A program made the position numbers and the translations under genes. This document shows positions 43,610 to 52,298 of a DNA stretch of 64,000 nucleotides, piece by piece. Numbering within the stretch: the first letter of the stretch is position 1; every line of letters starts with the position of its first letter. Source of the stretch: Polynucleobacter sp. MWH-Braz-FAM2G (GTDB lineage: Bacteria > Pseudomonadota > Gammaproteobacteria > Burkholderiales > Burkholderiaceae); the NCBI RefSeq assembly GCF_018687635.1, contig NZ_CP061300.1:930001-994000 (forward strand). Direction: 5' to 3'. The notes beneath the pieces are model-generated. The model searched no databases and was not told the DNA's origin. It worked only from the letters and a program-made list of their open reading frames with translations.

Positions 43610-44407
43610 CTAGTGATTGGTGCCTAAGTAGGCGCTAATCACCTCCGGATTATTTTTAACTTCATCAGGCAATCCATCTCCAATCTTTTTACCGTAGTCA
43701 AGCACTACCACTCGATCAGAAATATCCATCACTACACCCATATCATGTTCAATTAACACGATGGTCACTCCATACTGCTGATTTACTTCTAAGATAAAGC
43801 GGCACATGTCCTGTTTTTCTTCGACGTTCATGCCTGCCATTGGCTCATCCAAAAGCAGGAGTGAGGGTTCGGCAGCAAGTGCGCGTGCAAGCTCAACTCG
43901 TTTTTGTAAGCCATACGGCAATTTGCCAACAGGCGTTTTGCGGATGTGTTGGATTTCTAGGAAGTCAATTACCTCTTCTACTTTATGTCGATTGAGCTCT
44001 TCCTCATCTCTGGCTTTACCTACCCAAATGGCATTGCTAATGAAACCAGATTTCATTTGTGTATTTCTGCCAGTCATGATGTTATCCAGAACAGTCATGC
44101 CTTTAAACAGTGCAATATTTTGAAAGGTGCGGGCAATGCCTTGGCGAGCAGCTTGAGCAGGATTCATTTGCTGACGTTTTTCACCGCGGAAATAAATATT
44201 GCCCGCTTGAGGGTGGTAAACACCATTAATTACGTTGAGCATCGAGCTTTTGCCGGCTCCATTGGGTCCAATAATCGAGCGAACTTCATGTTCTTTTACA
44301 TCAAAAGAAATATTGGTGAGTGCGTTCACGCCGCCAAAAGAAAGTGAAATATTCTCAAGCTTAAGAACAGTATCTTTATCTAGAGATGCGTTTGAATTAT
44401 TACTCAT
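43610..44407 (-). CDS. livG: ABC transporter ATPase LivG
   Basis: A 265-residue ATPase with Walker A GPNGAGKSS (47-55), signature LPYGLQKRVELARAL, Walker B LLLLDEPMAGMN and a switch EHDMG, the set expected for LivG. Its start overlaps the end of the preceding acyl-CoA synthetase gene by four bases, which couples transporter and ligase expression. Confidence 0.93.
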   Translation of the reverse strand: MSNNSNASLDKDTVLKLENISLSFGGVNALTNISFDVKEHEVRSIIGPNGAGKSSMLNVINGVYHPQAGNIYFRGEKRQQMNPAQAARQGIARTFQNIALFKGMTVLDNIMTGRNTQMKSGFISNAIWVGKARDEEELNRHKVEEVIDFLEIQHIRKTPVGKLPYGLQKRVELARALAAEPSLLLLDEPMAGMNVEEKQDMCRFILEVNQQYGVTIVLIEHDMGVVMDISDRVVVLDYGKKIGDGLPDEVKNNPEVISAYLGTNH

Positions 44408-46344
44408 GCAGACTCCATTGCAGATTGAGCATCTTGAATTCTGACTGTTGCACTAATGCTGCCATCTCTTCCATCTTCAAACTTCACCTTAGTTTCAATA
44501 AATTGTTCAGATTTGCCAGAGTAGAGTGCATCTAAGAGAGGGGCATATTTTTCAGCGATAAATCCTCGGCGAACTTTTCTGGTGCGAGTGAGCTCATCAT
44601 CATCAGGATCTAATTCTTTATGGAGCACTAGGAAGCGTGCAATTTGAGCATGGCTGAGCATTGGGTCGTTAGCTAAGTCTATGTTGACCTTATCAATGCA
44701 CTCACCAATCATCTTATAAACATCGGATTTTGAGGCTAGATCAATGTAGCCTGCAAATGGGATATGTCGGCGCTCGGCCCAGTTTGCGATTGCTTCAAAA
44801 TCAATATTAATAAAGGTCATAATCGATTCTTTGCCATCACCAAATACAACTGCTTCTTTGATAAATGGGAAGAATTTGAGTTTGTTCTCAATATATTTAG
44901 GGGCAAACAATTTGCCATTAGCCATCTTGCCGACATCTTTTGCGCGATCAATGATGCGTAAGTGACCATCTTGATCAATGATTCCAGCGTCTCCCGTATG
45001 AAAGTAGCCATTTTCATCAATGGATTCAGAAGTGGCATCAGGTCTTTGATAGTAGCTATCCATCACGCTTACCCCTTTAACCAGAACCTCACCCGAATCA
45101 GCAAGTTTGATTTCAATGCCTGGGGCTGCTATGCCTACAGAGTCATACTTCACTTGTCCATCAGGTTGCAAGCAGACATAAGCACAAGTCTCGGTTTGTC
45201 CATAGAACTGTTTTAGATTTACGCCGATAGAACGATAAAAACGAAATAAGTCAGGTCCGATTGCTTCTCCCGCAGTGTAGGCAACGCGAATCTTGCTCAT
45301 TCCTAGCGCGTTGCGAAGTGGGGCATAGATGGAGAAGTTGTAAAGAGCATATTTGAGTCGATCAATAGATGCTACAGGTTTGCCATCCAGAATATCGCTG
45401 CCAACTTTTTTGGCGTGGACCATTGCCGCATTAAATAGCTTGCGCTTCAATGCGCCCGCATCTTCCATGCGGATGGTTACTTGAGTCAGCAAACTTTCAA
45501 AAATGCGCGGAGGGGCAAAATAATAGCTAGGTCCAATTTCGCGCATATCGGACATTACAGTCTCTTTTGACTCTGGGCAATTCACTGTTAACCCAGTAAC
45601 CATGGCCTGCGCAAATGAGAATAGGTGATCTCCCACCCAAGCCATTGGTAGGTAAGCCAAAATATTGTCTTTGTAACTTAGATCATCGAATTGGGAGCTA
45701 TTTTGTCCAGCGCGAATAAAATTTTGATGCGTGTGCGCAACCCCTTTTGGCTTTCCAGTTGTGCCCGAGGTGTAAAGAATGACAGATAAATCTGTTGCTT
45801 TGCCTTCCTCTAATTCGGTGTTGAAGAATTCAGGATGTTCTTCTGAAAATGCTTCACCTAATAATTGCACTTGCTTTAAGGAATGCAAGTAGCTTTGCAC
45901 ATAATCATTTAAGCCCTTGGGGTCTTCATAGATCAAAGTGCTTAGAGTTGGGACCTGATCTTTGATTTCTAATAGCTTATCAACTTGTTCCTGATCTTCG
46001 ACAATTGCGAAAGAAATCGTCGCATCATTTAGAACATGGATCATTTCTGCAGCTACCGCATCTTGATACAGCGGGACGGGTACACCACCTAGACATTGAG
46101 CTGCAACCATTGCTTGATACAGTTTTGGTCGGTTATCGCCAATAATGGCTAGATTCATACCTCTCTTAAAGCCCAATGATGCTAAGCCACAAGCCAGGTT
46201 TCTGATCTCAATTAAATTCTGTTCCCAGCTCGTTACTTGCCATATTCCTAAGTACTTCTCCCTATAAGCTGGTCTTTTCGGAATTGCTTGGGCGTGTTCA
46301 AGAAGAAGCTTTGGAAATGTAAGCGAATTGACTGCCTTATTCAT
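44404..46344 (-). CDS. long-chain-type acyl-CoA synthetase linked to ABC importer
   Basis: A 646-residue AMP-forming ligase of the long-chain (FAA/FadD15-like) branch, with phosphate loop YTSGTTGKPKGVAHTH, FYGQTETCAYV, the YFHTGDAGII motif and DRAKDVGKMANGKLFAPKYIEN. It is the first gene of the livGHMKF operon and is translationally coupled to livG. This arrangement suggests that the importer brings in a carboxylic acid that is thioesterified inside the cell. Despite its family name, the substrate need not be a long-chain fatty acid. Confidence 0.9.
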   Translation of the reverse strand: MNKAVNSLTFPKLLLEHAQAIPKRPAYREKYLGIWQVTSWEQNLIEIRNLACGLASLGFKRGMNLAIIGDNRPKLYQAMVAAQCLGGVPVPLYQDAVAAEMIHVLNDATISFAIVEDQEQVDKLLEIKDQVPTLSTLIYEDPKGLNDYVQSYLHSLKQVQLLGEAFSEEHPEFFNTELEEGKATDLSVILYTSGTTGKPKGVAHTHQNFIRAGQNSSQFDDLSYKDNILAYLPMAWVGDHLFSFAQAMVTGLTVNCPESKETVMSDMREIGPSYYFAPPRIFESLLTQVTIRMEDAGALKRKLFNAAMVHAKKVGSDILDGKPVASIDRLKYALYNFSIYAPLRNALGMSKIRVAYTAGEAIGPDLFRFYRSIGVNLKQFYGQTETCAYVCLQPDGQVKYDSVGIAAPGIEIKLADSGEVLVKGVSVMDSYYQRPDATSESIDENGYFHTGDAGIIDQDGHLRIIDRAKDVGKMANGKLFAPKYIENKLKFFPFIKEAVVFGDGKESIMTFINIDFEAIANWAERRHIPFAGYIDLASKSDVYKMIGECIDKVNIDLANDPMLSHAQIARFLVLHKELDPDDDELTRTRKVRRGFIAEKYAPLLDALYSGKSEQFIETKVKFEDGRDGSISATVRIQDAQSAMESA

Positions 46345-46417
46345 AAGTTGCTTATTGTGTTTATCTAGATGGCATTATTGAATTTAAACAAGCATAATCC
46401 TCCACAAATTAGAATGG

Positions 46418-46435
46418 TTGTCATTTAACCGACAA
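46418..46435. promoter_or_regulatory. Crp/Fnr-like inverted repeat
   Basis: TTGTC-N8-GACAA (46418-46435) is an 18-base dyad in the 107-base gap between the divergent ligase operon and the Crp/Fnr-family gene, 16 bases before the latter's start codon. Size and spacing suit a Crp-type dimer, so it may mediate autoregulation or joint control of both operons. Confidence 0.4.
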
Positions 46436-46451
46436 ACTAGGGGAAGTCCTG

Positions 46452-47135
46452 ATGTCGCTAGAAGTTTTATTGTTAAACAGCCAATGGATGGCTGGGCTCA
46501 ATGCTGCAGAGCAAAATAAAGTCCGCTCTGATATTCAGGTGAAACGTATTCCTGCTGATGGCTTTGTTTGTCGCAGAGGGCATCCAGCCGATTATTGGTT
46601 TGGAGTGATTAGCGGCGTAGTCAAAATCAATAATATTTCTCCAAGTGGAAAATCAACGAGTTTGCTTGGTATCGCACCAGGCGCTTGGTTTGGTGAAGGT
46701 TCTTTGCTTAAAGAAGAATCGCGCCGCTACGATGCGGTAACTTTGCGTGATTCTGAATTGGCCCTCATGCCACGTGCAACTTTTTTGTGGCTATTGGATA
46801 ACAGTATTTTCTTTAACCGATATCTCATATCTCAATTAAATAAGCGCTTGGGCCAGTTTATTGGGGCAATGGAAAATGAACGCTTATTGGATGTTGATGC
46901 ACGCGTCGCACGTTCATTGGCTGCTATGTTTGATGCATGGTACCCACAGCAAACGATGATGTTAAAAATATCTCAAGAGGAAGTGGGTCAACTAGCAGGT
47001 CTTTCTAGGCAGCGTGTGAACAGCTCCTTGAAGACTCTTGAAGAACATGGTTTGATACGTGTTAGCTATGGTGAAATTCAGGTGCTTGACTTGGAAAAAT
47101 TAAGTACTTTTCATTCGAATGAGTTGGATAAATAG
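46452..47135 (+). CDS. Crp/Fnr-family transcription regulator
   Basis: A 227-residue regulator with a cyclic-nucleotide-binding-type beta-barrel (about 20-135), a dimer helix, and a winged HTH (about 170-215) with ISQEEVGQLAGLSRQRVNSSLKTLEEHGLI. It lacks the N-terminal cysteine set of Fnr, so it is not an oxygen sensor of that kind; the effector is unknown. AGGGGAAG precedes the ATG. It heads the isoleucine/valine-type operon and faces the liv/ligase operon, so it could control both. Confidence 0.85.
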   Translation: MSLEVLLLNSQWMAGLNAAEQNKVRSDIQVKRIPADGFVCRRGHPADYWFGVISGVVKINNISPSGKSTSLLGIAPGAWFGEGSLLKEESRRYDAVTLRDSELALMPRATFLWLLDNSIFFNRYLISQLNKRLGQFIGAMENERLLDVDARVARSLAAMFDAWYPQQTMMLKISQEEVGQLAGLSRQRVNSSLKTLEEHGLIRVSYGEIQVLDLEKLSTFHSNELDK

Positions 47136-47138
47136 TTT

Positions 47139-48215
47139 ATGAAATTCCCCTTAAAAGGGCTCAAGGTTCTTGATTTAACACGGCTTTTACCTGGCCCTGT
47201 ATGTACTTGGCATTTGGCTAGTATGGGTGCTGAAGTGATGAAGATTGAGGATAAGGGGATTGGAGATTACGCAAGGAGTTTTTTTCAGACTGCAGAGGAA
47301 GAAAAAGCTAATACCCCTAGTGTTTTTTATCGCTCTATCAACAGCAATAAGAATGTGATGTTTTTAGACTTGAAGGATCCTCAGGATAAGAATGCATTCT
47401 TAGACCTTGTAAAAACTGCAGATCTAGTGATAGAAAGCTTTCGTCCTGGTGTGATGGATCGCCTGGGAATTGGCCCAGAGACATTGTTAAAAATTAAACC
47501 ATCGCTAGTCTATTGCGCCATTACTGGATATGGCATGACTGGTTCTTGGAAGGATCAGGCGTGTCACGATATTAATTCCTTGGCTTTAACTGGTGTACTC
47601 GATCAATTGCGGGGGCGTGACGGTGTTCCTATCATGCCTAATATTCAGATCGCAGATGTTTTGGGTGGGGCGGTCTCTGCTGCCATGGGTTGTTTAGCAG
47701 CCTTATGGCAAGCTTCACGCAGTGGACAAGGCTCTATTGTGGATGTATCAATGACCGATGGGGTAATGTCTCACAATGTCACCGCACAAGTTGCGGTGCA
47801 TCAGCGCGGAGAAAGTCTTGGGCCTGCGCAGGATCTATTAAATGGTGGAGTTCCTTGCTACAACTTATATCAATCTAAAGATGGCGCATGGTTTGCACTT
47901 GGCTCCCTAGAGCTGAAATTTTGGTCAATTTTTTGCCAAACCATCGGCAAAGATGAGTGGGCTAGTAGGCACTGGTCTCTAGGACAAACTATCGGTGGTG
48001 AAGATGCAATGCTGTTGCGTAATGAAGTGCAGGCAGTGATTGGCACTAAATCTAGGGAAGAGTGGATTAAGCAATTTTCTGGAGTAGATTGCTGTTTTAC
48101 GCCAGTGCTATCTCTACAGGAAAGCATGAAACACCCTCTTTTTGAAGAGCGGCATATGGTAAAAACAGATTCAGACGGAGCGTCTTGGCTTCAAAGTCCA
48201 ATTCGGTTTTTATAG
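47139..48215 (+). CDS. CaiB/BaiF family, alpha-methylacyl-CoA racemase-like
   Basis: A 358-residue member of the family III CoA-transferase fold. LKVLDLTRLLPGPVCTWHLASMGAEVMKIE is the usual start. The HDINSLALTG segment (His143, Asp144) resembles the motif of alpha-methylacyl-CoA racemases more than that of formyl-CoA transferases. Racemisation of a 2-methyl acyl-CoA would fit its place in an isoleucine/valine operon. A CoA-transferase role is the alternative. Its start follows the regulator stop by three bases. Confidence 0.8.
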   Translation: MKFPLKGLKVLDLTRLLPGPVCTWHLASMGAEVMKIEDKGIGDYARSFFQTAEEEKANTPSVFYRSINSNKNVMFLDLKDPQDKNAFLDLVKTADLVIESFRPGVMDRLGIGPETLLKIKPSLVYCAITGYGMTGSWKDQACHDINSLALTGVLDQLRGRDGVPIMPNIQIADVLGGAVSAAMGCLAALWQASRSGQGSIVDVSMTDGVMSHNVTAQVAVHQRGESLGPAQDLLNGGVPCYNLYQSKDGAWFALGSLELKFWSIFCQTIGKDEWASRHWSLGQTIGGEDAMLLRNEVQAVIGTKSREEWIKQFSGVDCCFTPVLSLQESMKHPLFEERHMVKTDSDGASWLQSPIRFL

Positions 48216-48269
48216 GGCTGGTTAATTCAATACTATTATTAGCTTGTAATCATCTAGGAAGAAATTCAA

Positions 48270-49046
48270 ATGACTTATGAAAATATATTGCTTGAAAAAC
48301 ACGGTAAGGTAACTCTTATTCGTCTTAATCGGCCCAAGGCCCTTAATGCGCTTAGCCCTGATCTCACAAGAGAGTTGGCTGAGGCCTTAGATGTATTGGA
48401 GGCAGACGAGAATGTTGCAGTAGTAGTACTTACGGGAAGTGATAAAGCATTTGCCGCTGGTGCTGATATCAAGGTAATGAAAGACTGGTCCTATATGGAT
48501 GTCTACAAGTCCGACTTTATTACCGTCTCTTGGGAACGTATTGCTAAATTTCGCAAGCCGACTATTGCTGCAGTAGCGGGCTATGCTCTGGGAGGTGGTT
48601 GTGAATTGGCAATGATGTGTGATTTCATTATTGCTGCCGATACAGCAAAGTTTGGTCAACCTGAAATTACTATTGGCACCATTCCAGGAGCAGGAGGTAC
48701 GCAGCGTTTAACGCGATTCATTGGCAAATCCAAGGCCATGGAAATGGTGCTGACTGGCCGGATGATGGATGCTCAAGAAGCTGAGCGTAGTGGGCTAGTG
48801 AGTCGTGTTGTCCCAGCAGATCAGCTAATTGATGACGCTCTTGCTACTGCTCAAAAGATTGCTTCTATGTCGCTGCCGATAGTGATGATGGCCAAAGATT
48901 CAGTGGATAGATCGTACGAGGTCTCCTTGAATGAGGGAGTCCATTTTGAGCGCCGCCTTTTCCATTCAACTTTTGCCACAGAAGATCAAAAAGAAGGCAT
49001 GAATGCCTTTGCAGAGAAGCGAAAGCCTGCTTTTAAGAATAAATAG
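48270..49046 (+). CDS. enoyl-CoA hydratase
   Basis: A 258-residue crotonase. Both catalytic glutamates are visible: Glu112 in GGGCELAM and Glu132 in [15 protein letters not shown], with the oxyanion-hole segment FAAGADIK (61-68). This is a standard hydratase acting on short enoyl-CoAs such as crotonyl-, tiglyl- or methacrylyl-CoA. AGGAAG precedes the ATG. Context suggests the hydration step of the isoleucine and valine routes. Confidence 0.92.
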   Translation: MTYENILLEKHGKVTLIRLNRPKALNALSPDLTRELAEALDVLEADENVAVVVLTGSDKAFAAGADIKVMKDWSYMDVYKSDFITVSWERIAKFRKPTIAAVAGYALGGGCELAMMCDFIIAADTAKFGQPEITIGTIPGAGGTQRLTRFIGKSKAMEMVLTGRMMDAQEAERSGLVSRVVPADQLIDDALATAQKIASMSLPIVMMAKDSVDRSYEVSLNEGVHFERRLFHSTFATEDQKEGMNAFAEKRKPAFKNK

Positions 49047-49060
49047 GCTTATTTCAAGTT

Positions 49061-49181
49061 GGGAACCCTGATTGCAGAGCATCAGGGCTTCCCCTAAATT
49101 GTCTGTCAGGCGACAGCAAAATTCATGCTAGAGGTTTAAGCTTAATCCTCTATGCTGATAAATGGGTTTTTGGTCAGCATA
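49061..49181 (+). other. intergenic region with three hairpins
   Basis: In the 195-base gap before the hydrolase gene, GGGAACCCTGAT (49061-49072) pairs with ATCAGGG-C-TTCCC (49081-49093) with one bulge; CTGTC/GACAG pairs at 49103-49116; and TATGCTGA (49151-49158) pairs with TCAGCATA (49174-49181). None has a good T run. They may attenuate, stabilise or process the mRNA inside this operon, or mark an operon boundary. Confidence 0.4.
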
Positions 49182-49241
49182 AAGATGGTGTTTTAGTTCC
49201 TATTCACTTAATTTAAAACAGATCAATTTATTGCTAGCACA

Positions 49242-50300
49242 ATGCAAACAGACGATTTAATTATTGAGAAGAAAAATGGTGTCGGTCATATCATTCTGAA
49301 TCGACCTAAGGCTTTGAACGCGATTACATTGGGGATGGTTCGTGGCATGCATTCTTGCCTAAAAGAATGGGCTACTGATCAATCTGTCAATGTCATCGTT
49401 GTTAGTGGTGCAGGTGAGAAAGCGTTTTGTGCCGGTGGTGATATCCGCACCCTATATGAAAGTATCGTCGCCGGCGGAAAAGACCATATTACTTTTTTTC
49501 AAGAAGAGTTTGCACTTAACGAATATATTTATACCTACCCTAAACCTTATATTGCTATGTTGGATGGCTACGTTATGGGCGGCGGAATGGGCATCTCGCA
49601 AGGCGCTTCTTATCGTATTGCAACTGAGCGCACTAAATTATCAATGCCAGAGACAGCTATCGGATACTTTCCAGATGTTGGGGGAAGTTATTTCTTATCC
49701 CGCTGCCCTGAATCGATTGGTATTTATTTGGGTTTGACTGGCAAAAGTATTCAAGCTCAAGATGCGGTCTATTCTAATTTAGCAGATTGGGTTATGGATT
49801 CTGGGCAGCAATCCCAATTTATCACTGCGCTCGAGAATTTAAATTCTCAGGCGCTATTGCCTGATCAAATTAACACGATACTCACTAATCTCGGGGCTAG
49901 CAATCAGGCAGTAGATGCTAGCTTTTTAACCATTGGCAAACAAATCAATCAATGTTTTTCTCTTGATACTGTGACGGAAATTGAAAATGCACTCAAAAGT
50001 TTAGAGAGGCAGACGCACTCCGAATGGGCTAACGAAGCTTTGAAAAAAATGTCTACAAACTCTCCTTTGGCGATGGCTGCTACCTTGCGTATGATTCAGG
50101 CAGGTAAGACGCTAAACCTATCGCAATGTTTTGCTATGGAGCTAACCTTGGCTGAGCACTGGATGCAGATTGGGGATTTTGTAGAGGGGATTCGGGCCCT
50201 GATAATTGATAAAGATAATTCGCCGAAATGGCGTTATGAAAAATCAGATTTGTCGTCAAAGCAATTAAATACACTTTTGCCTGAGCTTTATCCACACTAA
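49242..50300 (+). CDS. 3-hydroxyisobutyryl-CoA hydrolase
   Basis: A 352-residue crotonase-fold thioesterase. It carries FCAGGDIRTLYES (62-74), GGGMGISQG (113-121) and MPETAIGYFPDVGGSYFLSR (135-154, Glu137), which are hallmarks of 3-hydroxyisobutyryl-CoA hydrolases and longer than plain hydratases. It releases free 3-hydroxyisobutyrate in valine degradation. The next valine enzymes (mmsB, mmsA) are not in this window. Confidence 0.93.
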   Translation: MQTDDLIIEKKNGVGHIILNRPKALNAITLGMVRGMHSCLKEWATDQSVNVIVVSGAGEKAFCAGGDIRTLYESIVAGGKDHITFFQEEFALNEYIYTYPKPYIAMLDGYVMGGGMGISQGASYRIATERTKLSMPETAIGYFPDVGGSYFLSRCPESIGIYLGLTGKSIQAQDAVYSNLADWVMDSGQQSQFITALENLNSQALLPDQINTILTNLGASNQAVDASFLTIGKQINQCFSLDTVTEIENALKSLERQTHSEWANEALKKMSTNSPLAMAATLRMIQAGKTLNLSQCFAMELTLAEHWMQIGDFVEGIRALIIDKDNSPKWRYEKSDLSSKQLNTLLPELYPH

Positions 50301-50330
50301 TTGCAAAGTTAATAAGGACTAAATTTAATC

Positions 50331-51482
50331 ATGAGCTTCCTCGAATTTACAGAAGAACAAATGATGGTGCGTGATATGGCAAGAGACTTTGCTAAGAACG
50401 AGCTAACACCTCATAGCGAACGCTGGGATCACGAAGGTTGGATTGATGATTCAGTGATAGCTCAAATGGGTGAATTGGGTCTACTCGGGATGATTGTTCC
50501 TGAAGAATGGGGTGGAGCAAGTGTTGATTACATTGCGTATGCCTTAGCGGTTGAAGAAATTTCAGCAGGAGATGGCGCGGTTGGTGCAATTATGAGTATT
50601 CATAATTCGGTTGGTTGTGGACCAATTCTGAAATATGGCTCTGAAGAACAGAAGCAGGCCTGGTTGCCAGAATTGGCCAGTGGAAGGGCGATTGGCTGCT
50701 TTTGTTTAACTGAGCCACAGGCAGGATCAGAAGCGAATAATTTAAAAACTCGTGCTGTTCTTAAAGATGGTAAGTGGGTTCTGAATGGCTCCAAGCAATT
50801 TGTTAGCAATGGCAAACGCGCTAAATTAGCAATCGTATTTGCCGTTACAGACCCCGAGCTAGGCAAAAAGGGAATTTCAGCATTTTTAGTGCCGACCAAC
50901 ACGCCTGGATTCATTGTGAATCGCGTGGAAAAGAAATTGGGTATTAGGGGATCTGATACTTGCGCAATCACGCTGGATAATTGTGAAATTCCAGAGGCAA
51001 ATCTTTTAGGTCCAAGAGGTAAGGGGTTGGCTATTGCTCTTTCAAATCTGGAGGGTGGGCGAATTGGTATAGCTGCGCAGGCGCTCGGAATTGCTAGGGC
51101 GGCATTTGAGTCAGCTTTGCGATACTCTAAAGAGCGCATTCAGTTCGGTGTACCTCTAATTGAACATCAAAGCGTAGCCAACTTCTTGGCTGATATGCAA
51201 ACCCAAATTAATGCTGCTCGTCTTTTAATTCTTCAAGCGGCTAGCATGCGGGAGCGTAATTTGCCATGTCTTTCTGAGGCTTCACAAGCGAAATTGTTTG
51301 CTTCAGAAATGGCTGAAGCTGTTTGCTCAAAGGCAATCCAGATTTATGGTGGCTATGGATATCTAGAAGACTATCCTGTAGAGCGATTTTATAGAGATGC
51401 TCGTATTACCCAAATATATGAAGGCACTAGTGAAGTTCAGCGTTTAGTGATCGCTCGTGCATTGAAAGATATAGATTTTTAG
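50331..51482 (+). CDS. acyl-CoA dehydrogenase, short/branched type
   Basis: A 383-residue acyl-CoA dehydrogenase with [19 protein letters not shown] and catalytic Glu364 in [14 protein letters not shown], the normal short-chain position. The operon contains a second paralog (53503-54636), and the pair could divide isobutyryl-CoA and 2-methylbutyryl-CoA. Which acts on which is not visible. Electrons should go to the ETF encoded downstream. Confidence 0.92.
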   Translation: MSFLEFTEEQMMVRDMARDFAKNELTPHSERWDHEGWIDDSVIAQMGELGLLGMIVPEEWGGASVDYIAYALAVEEISAGDGAVGAIMSIHNSVGCGPILKYGSEEQKQAWLPELASGRAIGCFCLTEPQAGSEANNLKTRAVLKDGKWVLNGSKQFVSNGKRAKLAIVFAVTDPELGKKGISAFLVPTNTPGFIVNRVEKKLGIRGSDTCAITLDNCEIPEANLLGPRGKGLAIALSNLEGGRIGIAAQALGIARAAFESALRYSKERIQFGVPLIEHQSVANFLADMQTQINAARLLILQAASMRERNLPCLSEASQAKLFASEMAEAVCSKAIQIYGGYGYLEDYPVERFYRDARITQIYEGTSEVQRLVIARALKDIDF

Positions 51483-51512
51483 AAATCCACATTGATTGCG
51501 GAAAACATTGAT

Positions 51513-52277
51513 ATGCAAATTAAAGATAATGTTTTTGTAGTAACAGGGGGCGGTTCTGGCTTAGGGGCTGCTACCGCACAAATGCTCATTGATCAGGGTG
51601 GCAAAGTAGTCTTGGTGGATGTGAATGCCACTGGTGGTGAAGCTGTTGCTGCTAAGTTGGGTTCGAATGCTCGGTTTGTAAATGCTGATGTGACCGATGA
51701 TGCAAGTGCCCGAAACGCATTTGCAATTGCCACTCAAATGGGTGTCTTGCGTGGCTTAGTCAATTGCGCAGGCATTGCGCCTGCTGAGAAAGTCGTTGGT
51801 AGAGAGGGTCCGCATAAGTTAGATTCTTTTGCCAGAACGATTGGTATCAACTTAATTGGCAGCTTCAATATGATTCGTTTGGCTGCTGCCATCATGAGCG
51901 AATCCAATCCCTCCGAATCTGGCGAACGCGGTGTATTAATTAGCACAGCTTCAGTGGCTGCATACGATGGTCAACTTGGACAGGCGGCCTACGCAGCATC
52001 TAAAGGTGGAATTGTCTCCATGACATTACCGATTGCTCGTGAATTGGCGCGAGTTGGTATTCGTGTAATGGCAATTGCGCCTGGAATTATGGAAACGCCA
52101 ATGCTCTTGGGTATGCCCCAAGAAGTGCAAGATGCTCTTGGTAAAACGGTGCCATTTCCTGCGCGCATGGGTAAGCCTGCAGAGTTTGCTTCTTTGGTAC
52201 AGCACATTCTCGCTAATGAGTATCTAAATGGTGAAGTGATTCGTTTAGATGGCTCGATTCGTATGGCTGCTAAATAA
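51513..52277 (+). CDS. SDR, HSD10-type 3-hydroxyacyl-CoA dehydrogenase
   Basis: A 254-residue short-chain dehydrogenase resembling 17beta-HSD10, which oxidises 2-methyl-3-hydroxybutyryl-CoA. It has TGGGSGLG (11-18), a Ser in STASVAAYDGQLGQ, the YAASK catalytic pair and the HSD10-like C-terminal block APGIMETPMLLGMPQ plus FPARMGKPAEFASLV. I use the ATG at 51513; a TTG seven codons upstream is possible. Its place between an acyl-CoA dehydrogenase and a thiolase fits the third isoleucine step. Confidence 0.9.
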   Translation: MQIKDNVFVVTGGGSGLGAATAQMLIDQGGKVVLVDVNATGGEAVAAKLGSNARFVNADVTDDASARNAFAIATQMGVLRGLVNCAGIAPAEKVVGREGPHKLDSFARTIGINLIGSFNMIRLAAAIMSESNPSESGERGVLISTASVAAYDGQLGQAAYAASKGGIVSMTLPIARELARVGIRVMAIAPGIMETPMLLGMPQEVQDALGKTVPFPARMGKPAEFASLVQHILANEYLNGEVIRLDGSIRMAAK

Positions 52278-52298
52278 AATTTGAAGGTTGGTAAATTT

